Below are positions 18,841 to 25,834 of a DNA stretch of 64,000 nt, piece by piece. The notes below the pieces were generated by a model that saw nothing but the letters and a program-made list of their open reading frames with translations, did no database searches and was not told the origin of the DNA. The DNA is taken from assembly GCF_014050145.1 (NCBI RefSeq), contig NZ_JACFYF010000009.1:1-64000 (forward strand). The letters are read 5' to 3'. Numbering within the stretch: the stretch's first letter is position 1; every line of letters begins with the position of its first letter. The position numbers and the translations under genes are program-made. The DNA is from Vibrio marinisediminis (GTDB taxonomy: Bacteria; Pseudomonadota; Gammaproteobacteria; Enterobacterales; Vibrionaceae).

Positions 18841-19572
18841 TTAAGCTCGTTTTGCATGCTTAGACGCTAAAATTTCTTCAATAAGCTTTGGCACTTCAAT
18901 ACTTGCTTTACCGTATCGCTTCTCTTGAAACTCACTCTCAACCGCACTCGGTTCTAAGTTAATTTCAATCGTATGAGCACCGTGCATTCGTGCGTCATGA
19001 ACAAAACCCGCCGCAGGGTAAACAACCCCAGAAGTACCGATTGAAACAAACAGATCGGCTTTCTCAATGGCAGCATAAATATCCCCCATCCGGAGGGGCA
19101 TTTCACCAAACCAAACTATATGTGGTCGCATCTGTGCTGGCATTTGGCAACAATGACACAGTTCACCCGTATGAATATCACCCGAATGTTCAATAACTTG
19201 GTTTGATTCGCTACAGCGAGCTTTTAGTAATTCACCATGCATGTGAATGACATTATCACTGCCACCTCTCTCATGAAGATTATCTATGTTCTGCGTAATG
19301 ATCGTAACCGAGCCATCAAGCTCTTGCTCTAATCGCCCTAGTGCATTGTGCGCGGTATTCGGCTGTATTGATTCATTTTGCAGTTTGCTACGACGTTGAT
19401 TATAAAAATCCTGCACCAAATCTGGATTGCGTTCGAACCCTTCAGGCGTCGCCACGTCTTCAATGCGGTGATTTTCCCATAGTCCATCTTGGGTACGAAA
19501 AGTCTGAATCCCCGACTCTGCCGAGATCCCTGCGCCTGTAAGTACTACAATATTTCTATAAGGGAAATCCAT
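18841..19572 (-). CDS. cobB: NAD-dependent protein deacylase CobB (sirtuin)
   Basis: A 243-residue class III sirtuin that removes acetyl and, by its pocket, succinyl groups from lysines using [13 protein letters not shown] at 13-22 binds [11 protein letters not shown] at 93-100 and H112 (in HMHGE) are catalytic. Y57 and R60 (FYNQR) are the pair that reads acidic acyl groups. C120 and the CHCC stretch at 139-142 form the zinc region, as in E. coli CobB. It would reverse acetylation of acetyl-CoA synthetase and others. Single gene, convergent with potD. Confidence 0.95.
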   Translation of the reverse strand: MDFPYRNIVVLTGAGISAESGIQTFRTQDGLWENHRIEDVATPEGFERNPDLVQDFYNQRRSKLQNESIQPNTAHNALGRLEQELDGSVTIITQNIDNLHERGGSDNVIHMHGELLKARCSESNQVIEHSGDIHTGELCHCCQMPAQMRPHIVWFGEMPLRMGDIYAAIEKADLFVSIGTSGVVYPAAGFVHDARMHGAHTIEINLEPSAVESEFQEKRYGKASIEVPKLIEEILASKHAKRA

Positions 19573-19692
19573 AACTAATCCTTGTTGTTCTTTTACTTAA
19601 GCTTAACACTTAAGGAATAACAACAGTAGTAATATGGATTAGACCATGGTCGTAATGGTCGCTATTGAAAGCAATTTTTGAGAGGAAAGGCA

Positions 19693-19872
19693 ATGCTGAG
19701 AATATCTCTAGTACTTGTGTTACTGACCACTTTAATGGGGTGTCAGTTAACACGTGTAGAGGGTGAGATAGATGATGTCGAAGTCAAAGTTAGTACCAAA
19801 GACAACGATAAACACCACAATGGCGACTATAAGTTCTGCCCTCCAGGACAGGCAAAAAAAGGGAATTGCTAA
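19693..19872 (+). CDS. Small lipoprotein of unknown function
   Basis: A 59-residue precursor with a lipoprotein signal (lipobox LMGC, lipidated C17). The start at 19693 lies after an AGGAAAGG site; an in-frame codon at 19678 is less likely. The mature part of about 43 residues is charged and ends in a CPPGQAKKGNC motif, two cysteines that could form a disulfide. It is probably exported to the outer membrane, since residue +2 is Q. No function known to me. Confidence 0.7.
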   Translation: MLRISLVLVLLTTLMGCQLTRVEGEIDDVEVKVSTKDNDKHHNGDYKFCPPGQAKKGNC

Positions 19873-19880
19873 AAAGTTTA

Positions 19881-19901
19881 AAAGCGGCTTAGCGCCGCTT
19901 T
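19881..19901. terminator. Bidirectional terminator between the lipoprotein gene and amtB
   Basis: Eight-base stem AAAGCGGC/GCCGCTTT with a five-base loop between convergent genes. Confidence 0.8.
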
Positions 19902-19907
19902 AAGTTA

Positions 19908-21128
19908 TTAATCATCGTTGGTCGAAGATATACGGTGAATGGCTAAGTCCGCTCCGTTAAACTCATCTTCTTCTGATAAACGCAGACCAAATAGTGCATT
20001 AATCACACCATAAACAATCAATGCGCCAATGACAGCAATTGAAACCCCAAGCATCGTTCCTAAAATTTGTACCGTTAGGCTCACGCCACCAAGACCACCG
20101 AAACCACTTTGGCCAAATATACCAGCGGCAACGCCACCCCAAGCACCGCAAACACCATGCAAAGGCCACACACCCAATACATCATCGATCTTGGTTTTGT
20201 TTTGTAAAAAGGTAAATAAGTAAACAAACAACACGCCAGCAATTGCACCTGTTATTAACGCGCCAATAGGATGCATTAAATCAGAACCCGCACAAATCGC
20301 GACTAGCCCTGCTAGAGGTCCATTGTGAATGAAACCTGGGTCATTTTTGCCTGCAATTAATGACGCGACAATGCCACCTGCCATCGCCATAAGCGAGTTC
20401 ATCGCAACCAAACCACTAATACCTTCCAGTGTTTGAGCTGACATGACGTTGAAGCCAAACCAACCGACACAAAGAATCCATGCGCCCAACGCGAGAAATG
20501 GAATGTTTGAAGGTACAAAGTTGGTGTGCTTACCGGCACGAATACGCCCTTTTCGCATGCCTAAAAATATCACGGCGACTAACGCTATCCATCCACCAAC
20601 ACCGTGCACCACTACCGACCCTGCAAAATCATGGAACCCCACACCAAACTGGGCTTCAAACCAAGCCTGAATACCAAAGTTGCCATTCCAGATTATCCCC
20701 TCAAACACCGGATAAACGAGACCAACTGTAAAAAATGTTGCGATTAAAATTGGATAAAAACGCGCACGTTCAGCAATCCCTCCTGATACGATGGCTGGAA
20801 TTGCAGCCGCAAATGTCAGTAAGAAAAAGAACTTCACTAGCTCATAACCATTACCTTGCGATAAGGTCTGGGCATCAGCAAAAAAGTTCGCGCCATAAGC
20901 GACCCAGTACCCAATGAAAAAGTAGGCAATCGCCGAAATACCAAAGTCAGCCAGTATTTTTACTAGTGCGTTAACCTGATTCTTTTGGCGCACCGTTCCT
21001 ACTTCTAGAAACGCAAAACCCGCATGCATCAAAAAAACCATAATTGCACCAAGTAATAAAAATAATGTATCGGAACTCTGTGTTAGCGTCTGTACAGCTC
21101 CATGTACCTGGCTAGCAGTTACACTCAT
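19908..21128 (-). CDS. amtB: Ammonium transporter AmtB
   Basis: A 406-residue ammonium channel of the inner membrane with eleven helices. It shows both pore histidines in their motifs (VVVHGVGG and PLHGVCG), the Amt signature DFAGS, and the F-rich gate region. There is no glnK in the window, so PII regulation would come from elsewhere. A sigma-54-type promoter about 95 bases upstream suits nitrogen-starvation control by NtrC. The short leading segment shows no cleavable signal peptide of the E. coli kind. Confidence 0.95.
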   Translation of the reverse strand: MSVTASQVHGAVQTLTQSSDTLFLLLGAIMVFLMHAGFAFLEVGTVRQKNQVNALVKILADFGISAIAYFFIGYWVAYGANFFADAQTLSQGNGYELVKFFFLLTFAAAIPAIVSGGIAERARFYPILIATFFTVGLVYPVFEGIIWNGNFGIQAWFEAQFGVGFHDFAGSVVVHGVGGWIALVAVIFLGMRKGRIRAGKHTNFVPSNIPFLALGAWILCVGWFGFNVMSAQTLEGISGLVAMNSLMAMAGGIVASLIAGKNDPGFIHNGPLAGLVAICAGSDLMHPIGALITGAIAGVLFVYLFTFLQNKTKIDDVLGVWPLHGVCGAWGGVAAGIFGQSGFGGLGGVSLTVQILGTMLGVSIAVIGALIVYGVINALFGLRLSEEDEFNGADLAIHRISSTNDD

Positions 21129-21151
21129 TGTTTACCCTCCATGTTATACAG

Positions 21152-21168
21152 TGCACTTATCCTGTGCA
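21152..21168. promoter_or_regulatory. NtrC-like dyad TGCAC-N7-GTGCA upstream of amtB
   Basis: The 17-base dyad fits the NtrC pattern GCAC-N7-GTGC exactly. Its location is odd: 24 bases upstream of the start codon and downstream of the predicted transcription start, so it could act as a downstream enhancer or as a repressor-type site. Confidence 0.45.
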
Positions 21169-21221
21169 TCTTTCGTTTTTCTTCACCGAAATGGTGAATT
21201 TAAATAATTGACTACTCTCAC

Positions 21222-21238
21222 AGCAATTTGCATTCCAA
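21222..21238 (-). promoter_or_regulatory. Candidate sigma-54 promoter of amtB
   Basis: Read on the minus strand: TTGGAATGCAAATTGCT, with GG and GC exactly ten bases apart and an intact TTGCT -12 element. The predicted transcript starts near 21211, giving a leader of about 80 bases. GGTGCA half-sites near 21353-21358 lie at a typical enhancer distance. Confidence 0.6.
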
Positions 21239-21424
21239 CTACAATACTCTCATTTAAGAATGGATTAACTCATTGTTGTTACTTCATTAATTAGGACAGC
21301 GCATATTGTTACTAAGTGACTTTATTTGCTCGAATTGCACTGATTTGGTGATGGTGCACTATGATGAAGCGTTGAGATTGAGCATCTTTATATTAGTAAA
21401 TACCGCAACTTATTCGAACAGACA

Positions 21425-21456
21425 TAAAAAAAGCCAGTCGCTATTCGCCACTGACT
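21425..21456 (-). terminator. Terminator of the OmpA-family gene
   Basis: On the minus strand, AGTCAGT pairs with ACTGGCT (one G-T pair) and is followed by a run of seven T. Confidence 0.75.
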
Positions 21457-21480
21457 TCAAAGGTTCAAACAATAATAAGG

Positions 21481-22920
21481 TTATTTGTTATCGGAGCGAA
21501 CAACCAATTCAACTCGGCGATTTTGCTTTTGTCCCTGCTCATGGAAATTGTTGGCGACGGGTGAAAACTCCCCCATACCTTTTGCGCTTAATTGTCCTTT
21601 AGGAATGTGGTGCTGATTAACCAGAGCGTTCACCACCGCTTTTGCACGTCGCTCTGATAGTGAAGTATTGTATTGCTGTGTGCCTTTGTCATCAGTATGC
21701 CCAACAACATAAAACAAAGCTTTAGGGTTTCCTTTAAGGTATTCGGTTACCACTTCTAATACTGTGCTGGCCTCTGGCAACATCTCATCACTATCATACT
21801 TAAACAACAATCCATCCAACGCAACATACCCATTTTGCTCAATACCGTTAATCAAGCCATCGAGGTCAATCTCAACACGATCATCCACCAACGTTGTTTC
21901 TTCTATGATACGGACTTCCGCCCATAACGCGCCTTTATAACCAATTACATAGACTAAACCATGAACGTTACCTTCCGCACGATCCAATGTATACAGGCGA
22001 TATTTTTGGCTCTTATCATTGCCGTTGTTTACGACGGATTTGATCTTATCGACAAACTTACGTTTATTACCACATTCTATTCCTGAGCATGACGCTTGTA
22101 ACTCAAACCCCAGCTTTTCGAAAGCCGCTTTATAGTTTGCGTCTACCTCATATTCTGAATAGGTTCGCGGTAATCGATAACCGATAGAGGTTATTTTCCC
22201 CTCTCGCTGTTCGACGTTTAGGCTTGCGCCAACGGCAACAGGCGTCTGTTGAAAGCCAAGCTGCTTATATTCCCAGATATAAGCACCGGGTAGGCGTTGG
22301 ATCATAGGGTGATCACTCGACCCTTTTTGGTCTTTATTCAGACGGTCTTCGTGGGTGATCTGTTTAACTTCAGAATTAAGAAATGCCGGATTAATAGCGA
22401 CTAAATCCAATGGTTCCTCAATGATTTCCACCACATCGAGTTGGACATTCATTCCATTTTTCCAGTTAGTCGCATAAATAGAGACATAGAGACTCTTTGC
22501 GTCACTCGTCAGCTTAGCCGTCACTAACGATGGGTTTCTTTCCGACAAGGTATTTAGTGGACCAACAATTTGCTGCAGTCTATCCCAGTTTCCACACTCT
22601 TTTTTATCGCAACGGAACAGCAACTCTGCGCCATGTTTTTCTAGTTGAGAGACGTAATTGTTAATCGCGTGCTCAGGAAGATAACTCGGAGGCAGTTTGT
22701 AATTAATTCGACGAACTTTTCCTTTTATAATTTCAGACTTAGGGGTATTGCCAGCCACATCGTTCACCAGCCAATAAGGTGAATAATTTCTTAGTAGTTT
22801 CTTCTCTACTTTGGAGTCTGGTAACTGAGTAAATAAGTTGTCGTTGGCGGTTGTTGTGTACGAACACAGCAAACCGATTGAAAAAACCATTGAGCGGCCT
22901 AATAAGGCAATCTTCTTCAT
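21481..22920 (-). CDS. OmpA-family envelope protein with two tandem DUF4892-like modules
   Basis: A 479-residue secreted protein with a signal peptide (about 1-26). The start at 22920 is chosen because it begins the signal and has GGAA upstream; the codon at 22986 would add a non-signal leader. Two similar modules follow (about 35-170 and 204-342). Each has a YKLP/YRLP-type strand, an NY..-E-K-H/L-G helix, a cysteine pair (C104/C109 and C278/C283, both in xxECGN) and an IIEE-T/P end. The second opens with DHPMIQRLPG, typical of DUF4892. The C-terminal OmpA domain (about 365-475) has VVGHTDDKG and LSERRAKAVV for binding peptidoglycan. It is probably an outer-envelope protein tethered to the wall. 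Confidence 0.8.
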   Translation of the reverse strand: MKKIALLGRSMVFSIGLLCSYTTTANDNLFTQLPDSKVEKKLLRNYSPYWLVNDVAGNTPKSEIIKGKVRRINYKLPPSYLPEHAINNYVSQLEKHGAELLFRCDKKECGNWDRLQQIVGPLNTLSERNPSLVTAKLTSDAKSLYVSIYATNWKNGMNVQLDVVEIIEEPLDLVAINPAFLNSEVKQITHEDRLNKDQKGSSDHPMIQRLPGAYIWEYKQLGFQQTPVAVGASLNVEQREGKITSIGYRLPRTYSEYEVDANYKAAFEKLGFELQASCSGIECGNKRKFVDKIKSVVNNGNDKSQKYRLYTLDRAEGNVHGLVYVIGYKGALWAEVRIIEETTLVDDRVEIDLDGLINGIEQNGYVALDGLLFKYDSDEMLPEASTVLEVVTEYLKGNPKALFYVVGHTDDKGTQQYNTSLSERRAKAVVNALVNQHHIPKGQLSAKGMGEFSPVANNFHEQGQKQNRRVELVVRSDNK

Positions 22921-23018
22921 CCTTGTTCCTTTATTAACTTCCCAATTGATAGCGATACGCGTGATTTTGTACACCTTGACTCGCACTGCTAGCTGTTCAT
23001 TGCATAAATGACTGTTTT

Positions 23019-23558
23019 CTAATTATTAATAATATTTTCAATATATGGAGAAACATCTTCCGTATGGCGGTTGGTCACATTCGCTTTCTCCAAAGCGAGA
23101 GTGCTCATCTGTTGCATGATTTGATTTATTTGCTGCACATCCGCTTCCGTTAATGTCTGTTTTTCACTGATTTGAACAAACCGTGTTTCTAATACTTTTA
23201 ATCTTTCATCTATGCTCTCGTTGTCGCTTTCTAACAGCTCACGTTGCTTGTCCCAGTTGCGAAGGTCTTTTAAAGGCATCTCTAAATATTGACTGAAATG
23301 CTCATCAACACACTCGTTTACTTGTTGACGATTGTGTTGATGAGAAGTGTGTTGATGTTCAATCTTACAGTTTCGCAGTATGTCGGAAAATTTCTGTGTC
23401 AGTTCCAATTCATCAACCATACTCACTTCAGACAAAGAGGCAAACCAACCGGCGTTTTTAAGCCTTTCCACTTCTAAGTCACCATATTTATTAATGGTAT
23501 CTTTTGCATAGGTTGTCCATGACACACTGGTTACCACAACCCATAAAATCCATCTCAT
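23019..23558 (-). CDS. Secreted coiled-coil protein with a histidine-rich patch
   Basis: A 179-residue protein with a signal peptide (residues 1-18, cut after TYA). The ATG at 23558 is preferred over 23621 because it starts the signal. After a short GDLEVERLKNAGWF segment there is a patch, CKIEHQHTSHQHN, that could bind metal, with a second cysteine about 15 residues on. The C-terminal half is helical and charged, with heptads (about 95-160). It precedes the OmpA-family gene by 98 bases on the same strand, so the two may share a transcript. I do not recognise the family. Confidence 0.6.
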   Translation of the reverse strand: MRWILWVVVTSVSWTTYAKDTINKYGDLEVERLKNAGWFASLSEVSMVDELELTQKFSDILRNCKIEHQHTSHQHNRQQVNECVDEHFSQYLEMPLKDLRNWDKQRELLESDNESIDERLKVLETRFVQISEKQTLTEADVQQINQIMQQMSTLALEKANVTNRHTEDVSPYIENIINN

Positions 23559-23700
23559 TGCGTCTCTATCCTTGGTCTTAATTTGTAACCAATAAGTATT
23601 TGTTATGTTGATAAAAAACACAATCAGACTTAAGCGTGACTTACCTAGCCAACCGACAGATTAGAATGAAATATTCATGTCACTATGATTTAGTTGAAGC

Positions 23701-23732
23701 AAAAAAAAAGCCAGTCATATAGTGACTGGCTT
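23701..23732 (-). terminator. Terminator of the formate dehydrogenase operon
   Basis: Ten-base stem AAGCCAGTCA/TGACTGGCTT with a five-base loop, then nine T on the minus strand. Confidence 0.92.
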
Positions 23733-23749
23733 CAATTAGATCGATGTTT

Positions 23750-24166
23750 TTACAGGTTTGGACCTGTTGACGGTCGGTGTGGCTTGTGTCGTTTAAGTTG
23801 TTGCATACCTTGGAACATACGCATAAACCAAACAAGAATCGCTAAGATAGCAAATACGCCACCAACCACTGGAATTGCGTAAGCAATTTTATCCAGCAGT
23901 GTATTATGGAACCAGTAACGTTCGATACCCTCTAATACACCATTGGTTGTTGCTACCGTTACAATAAGCACAACGAAGAATGTGAAGTACAAGAAAAACG
24001 TACGAATTATTCCGTAGTAATGCGAGGTAACAACATCATCATCTTCGCCCTTATCCAGACGGTAACCCGCATATATAATTGCGATTACGCCTGAGATAAG
24101 GAATGTGAAAGGCGTAAAGCAGCTTAGGATGTACGCAACCCAAATACCATTATGAGGTTTGTTCAT
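23750..24166 (-). CDS. DUF4870-like small membrane protein of the fdh operon
   Basis: A 138-residue protein with three or four helices (WVAYILSCFTPFTFLISG near the start). Motif order resembles DUF4870 (Tic20-like) membrane proteins. It overlaps fdhC by 17 bases and ends 18 bases before the operon terminator, so it is translated with the enzyme. A role in membrane assembly of formate dehydrogenase is possible, but no function is known to me. Confidence 0.7.
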   Translation of the reverse strand: MNKPHNGIWVAYILSCFTPFTFLISGVIAIIYAGYRLDKGEDDDVVTSHYYGIIRTFFLYFTFFVVLIVTVATTNGVLEGIERYWFHNTLLDKIAYAIPVVGGVFAILAILVWFMRMFQGMQQLKRHKPHRPSTGPNL

Positions 24167-25199
24167 CAGCTTTTACTCCTTTTTGCACTGTTTCGCTCGG
24201 CTTTGCCTCGCCCATCGCTTCTTTGGCTTTAACTTCTTCATACCACAAGTCGTGGTGTTCTTTCGCCCAAGTCTCGTCAACTTCACCTGTTACCATACCT
24301 TCAAGTGCACCTTCCATACCGAATAGACCGATATAGATGTGGAAGATAAAGCCACAAATCAGGATCAATGCTGAGAACATGTGAACTAAGTTAGAGATTT
24401 CCATGTCGCGACGGGTTTGACCAAAGATTGGGAAATCAAGGACCAAGCCGCTTACCGCAGCGATAGCACCAAAGCCTATTAGCAACCAGTAAATCGCTTT
24501 TTCGCCACCGTTAGAGAAACCCGCAGAAGGATGCGTGCCTTTGTGCTTACCAACCATGCCACCCATTTTCATGAACCAACGAACGTCAGTCATGGTTGGG
24601 ATAGACTTGCGCCACCACTTGAGCAGAACAAAAGTAAGTAAAACAAAGAACAATGGTCCTACGTAATTGTGGTATTGCTTAGCTAGCATAATCACAAAAC
24701 CCCAGAACTCACTTGGTACATAAGGCTTTAAGAAATGCTTACCATAAACTAGCATTAAACCGCTGAATGCAAGCGTTAGGAATGTAAACGCCATGCTCCA
24801 GTGCAGTGCTCGGTCCCAACGTGACCAACGCTTCAGTTTCTTACCGGTGCGTGGTTTGCTCAGCATTAGCGGACCAACAAATACATACGCCATGATTACC
24901 ATCGCGATACTACCGAAGATCGCTACTGCACCAGCCGGAGACATCCATTTCTCTTTTAGTACATACCAAGTCTCGCCTGGCGTACTAATCAGAACACCGT
25001 GCTCAGGGGACTTAGACGTTGTATAGCCAGACTCACCTTCACGTACTTCTTTCCAGAATTGTGTACCAGCAAGCTGCGCCATCTCTTTCTGTGCAACTGG
25101 CGTTGACTCTTGCGCTGCCGCAGGCAGCGAGAAAGCCATCACCAGTGCTGCCAATAATGGCAGCACTGCAAGAGAGAGACGTTTAAACAGATGTGTCAT
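24150..25199 (-). CDS. fdhC: Formate dehydrogenase cytochrome b subunit
   Basis: A 349-residue membrane subunit that takes electrons from FdhB through two haems b and passes them to quinone. The start at 25199 follows GGAGAG; the codon at 25211 would lie inside that site. Signal peptide (about 1-29), then a periplasmic stretch and a helix near 85, then the four-helix cytochrome b core with haem histidines in RALHWS, QYHNYVG, VHMFSA and FHIYIG. Family name: formate dehydrogenase gamma subunit. It is 14 bases after fdhB. Confidence 0.92.
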   Translation of the reverse strand: MTHLFKRLSLAVLPLLAALVMAFSLPAAAQESTPVAQKEMAQLAGTQFWKEVREGESGYTTSKSPEHGVLISTPGETWYVLKEKWMSPAGAVAIFGSIAMVIMAYVFVGPLMLSKPRTGKKLKRWSRWDRALHWSMAFTFLTLAFSGLMLVYGKHFLKPYVPSEFWGFVIMLAKQYHNYVGPLFFVLLTFVLLKWWRKSIPTMTDVRWFMKMGGMVGKHKGTHPSAGFSNGGEKAIYWLLIGFGAIAAVSGLVLDFPIFGQTRRDMEISNLVHMFSALILICGFIFHIYIGLFGMEGALEGMVTGEVDETWAKEHHDLWYEEVKAKEAMGEAKPSETVQKGVKADEQTS

Positions 25200-25213
25200 A
25201 TCTCTCTCCAAAC

Positions 25214-25822
25214 TTAGCTTTTAGTTGCGTCGAAAGAAAGATCTTCACCGTTTGTCCAGCCTGCGTTCTCTGCACCACGTTGAACAACACGTTGACGGAA
25301 GATATCAGAAACTTTTTCTGCATCACCCGCTAATAGCGCTTTCGTTGAACATAGAGACGCACACATAGGTAATTTACCTTCCGCGATACGGTTTGCACCG
25401 TATTTTTCTTGCTCTTCGATTGAACCTGGTTCGGTGTTAGGACCACCTGCACAGAAAGTACATTTGTCCATTTTACCGCGTTCACCAAACGAAGCTTGTT
25501 TAGGGAACTGAGGTGCACCAAATGGACAAGCGAATAGGCAGTAACCACAACCAATACACAGATCTTTATTGTGCAGTACAATGCCATCTTCAGTGTGTTC
25601 AAAACAGTCTGCTGGACAAACCGCCATACAAGGCGCGTCTGTACAATGCATACAAGCTACTGAGATTGAGTTTTCACCCGGCTCACCATCGTTAAGAGTA
25701 ACAACTCGACGACGTTGAATGCCCCATTCAAGTGCCGAATCATTTGCGTTTTTACATGCGGTCACACAACCGTTACATTCGATGCAGCGTTTGGTGTCAC
25801 ATAGAAATTTCATTCGTGCCAT
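25214..25822 (-). CDS. fdhB: Formate dehydrogenase iron-sulfur subunit
   Basis: A 202-residue ferredoxin-type subunit that carries electrons from the FdhA active site to the cytochrome b. Four [4Fe-4S] cysteine groups are visible: C-x2-C-x2-C-x3-C beginning CIECNGC, CMHCTDAPC-MAVC, CIGCGYC-LFAC, and C-TFC with MCASLC. Unlike E. coli FdnH there is no C-terminal membrane helix, so it docks through its partners. It lies 12 bases after fdhA. Confidence 0.95.
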   Translation of the reverse strand: MARMKFLCDTKRCIECNGCVTACKNANDSALEWGIQRRRVVTLNDGEPGENSISVACMHCTDAPCMAVCPADCFEHTEDGIVLHNKDLCIGCGYCLFACPFGAPQFPKQASFGERGKMDKCTFCAGGPNTEPGSIEEQEKYGANRIAEGKLPMCASLCSTKALLAGDAEKVSDIFRQRVVQRGAENAGWTNGEDLSFDATKS

Positions 25823-25834
25823 TAGTCAGACTCC

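Noticed and set aside
21306-21602. A 98-codon plus-strand frame upstream of and into the OmpA-family gene
   Set aside because: It crosses a minus-strand terminator and the 3' end of a convincing gene and lacks a ribosome site.
21425-23732. The two minus-strand terminators at 21425 and 23701 share an AAAAAAAGCCAGTC stretch
   Set aside because: Similarity is confined to the stem and T-run and may be chance or convergent terminator structure; no mobile repeat is implied.
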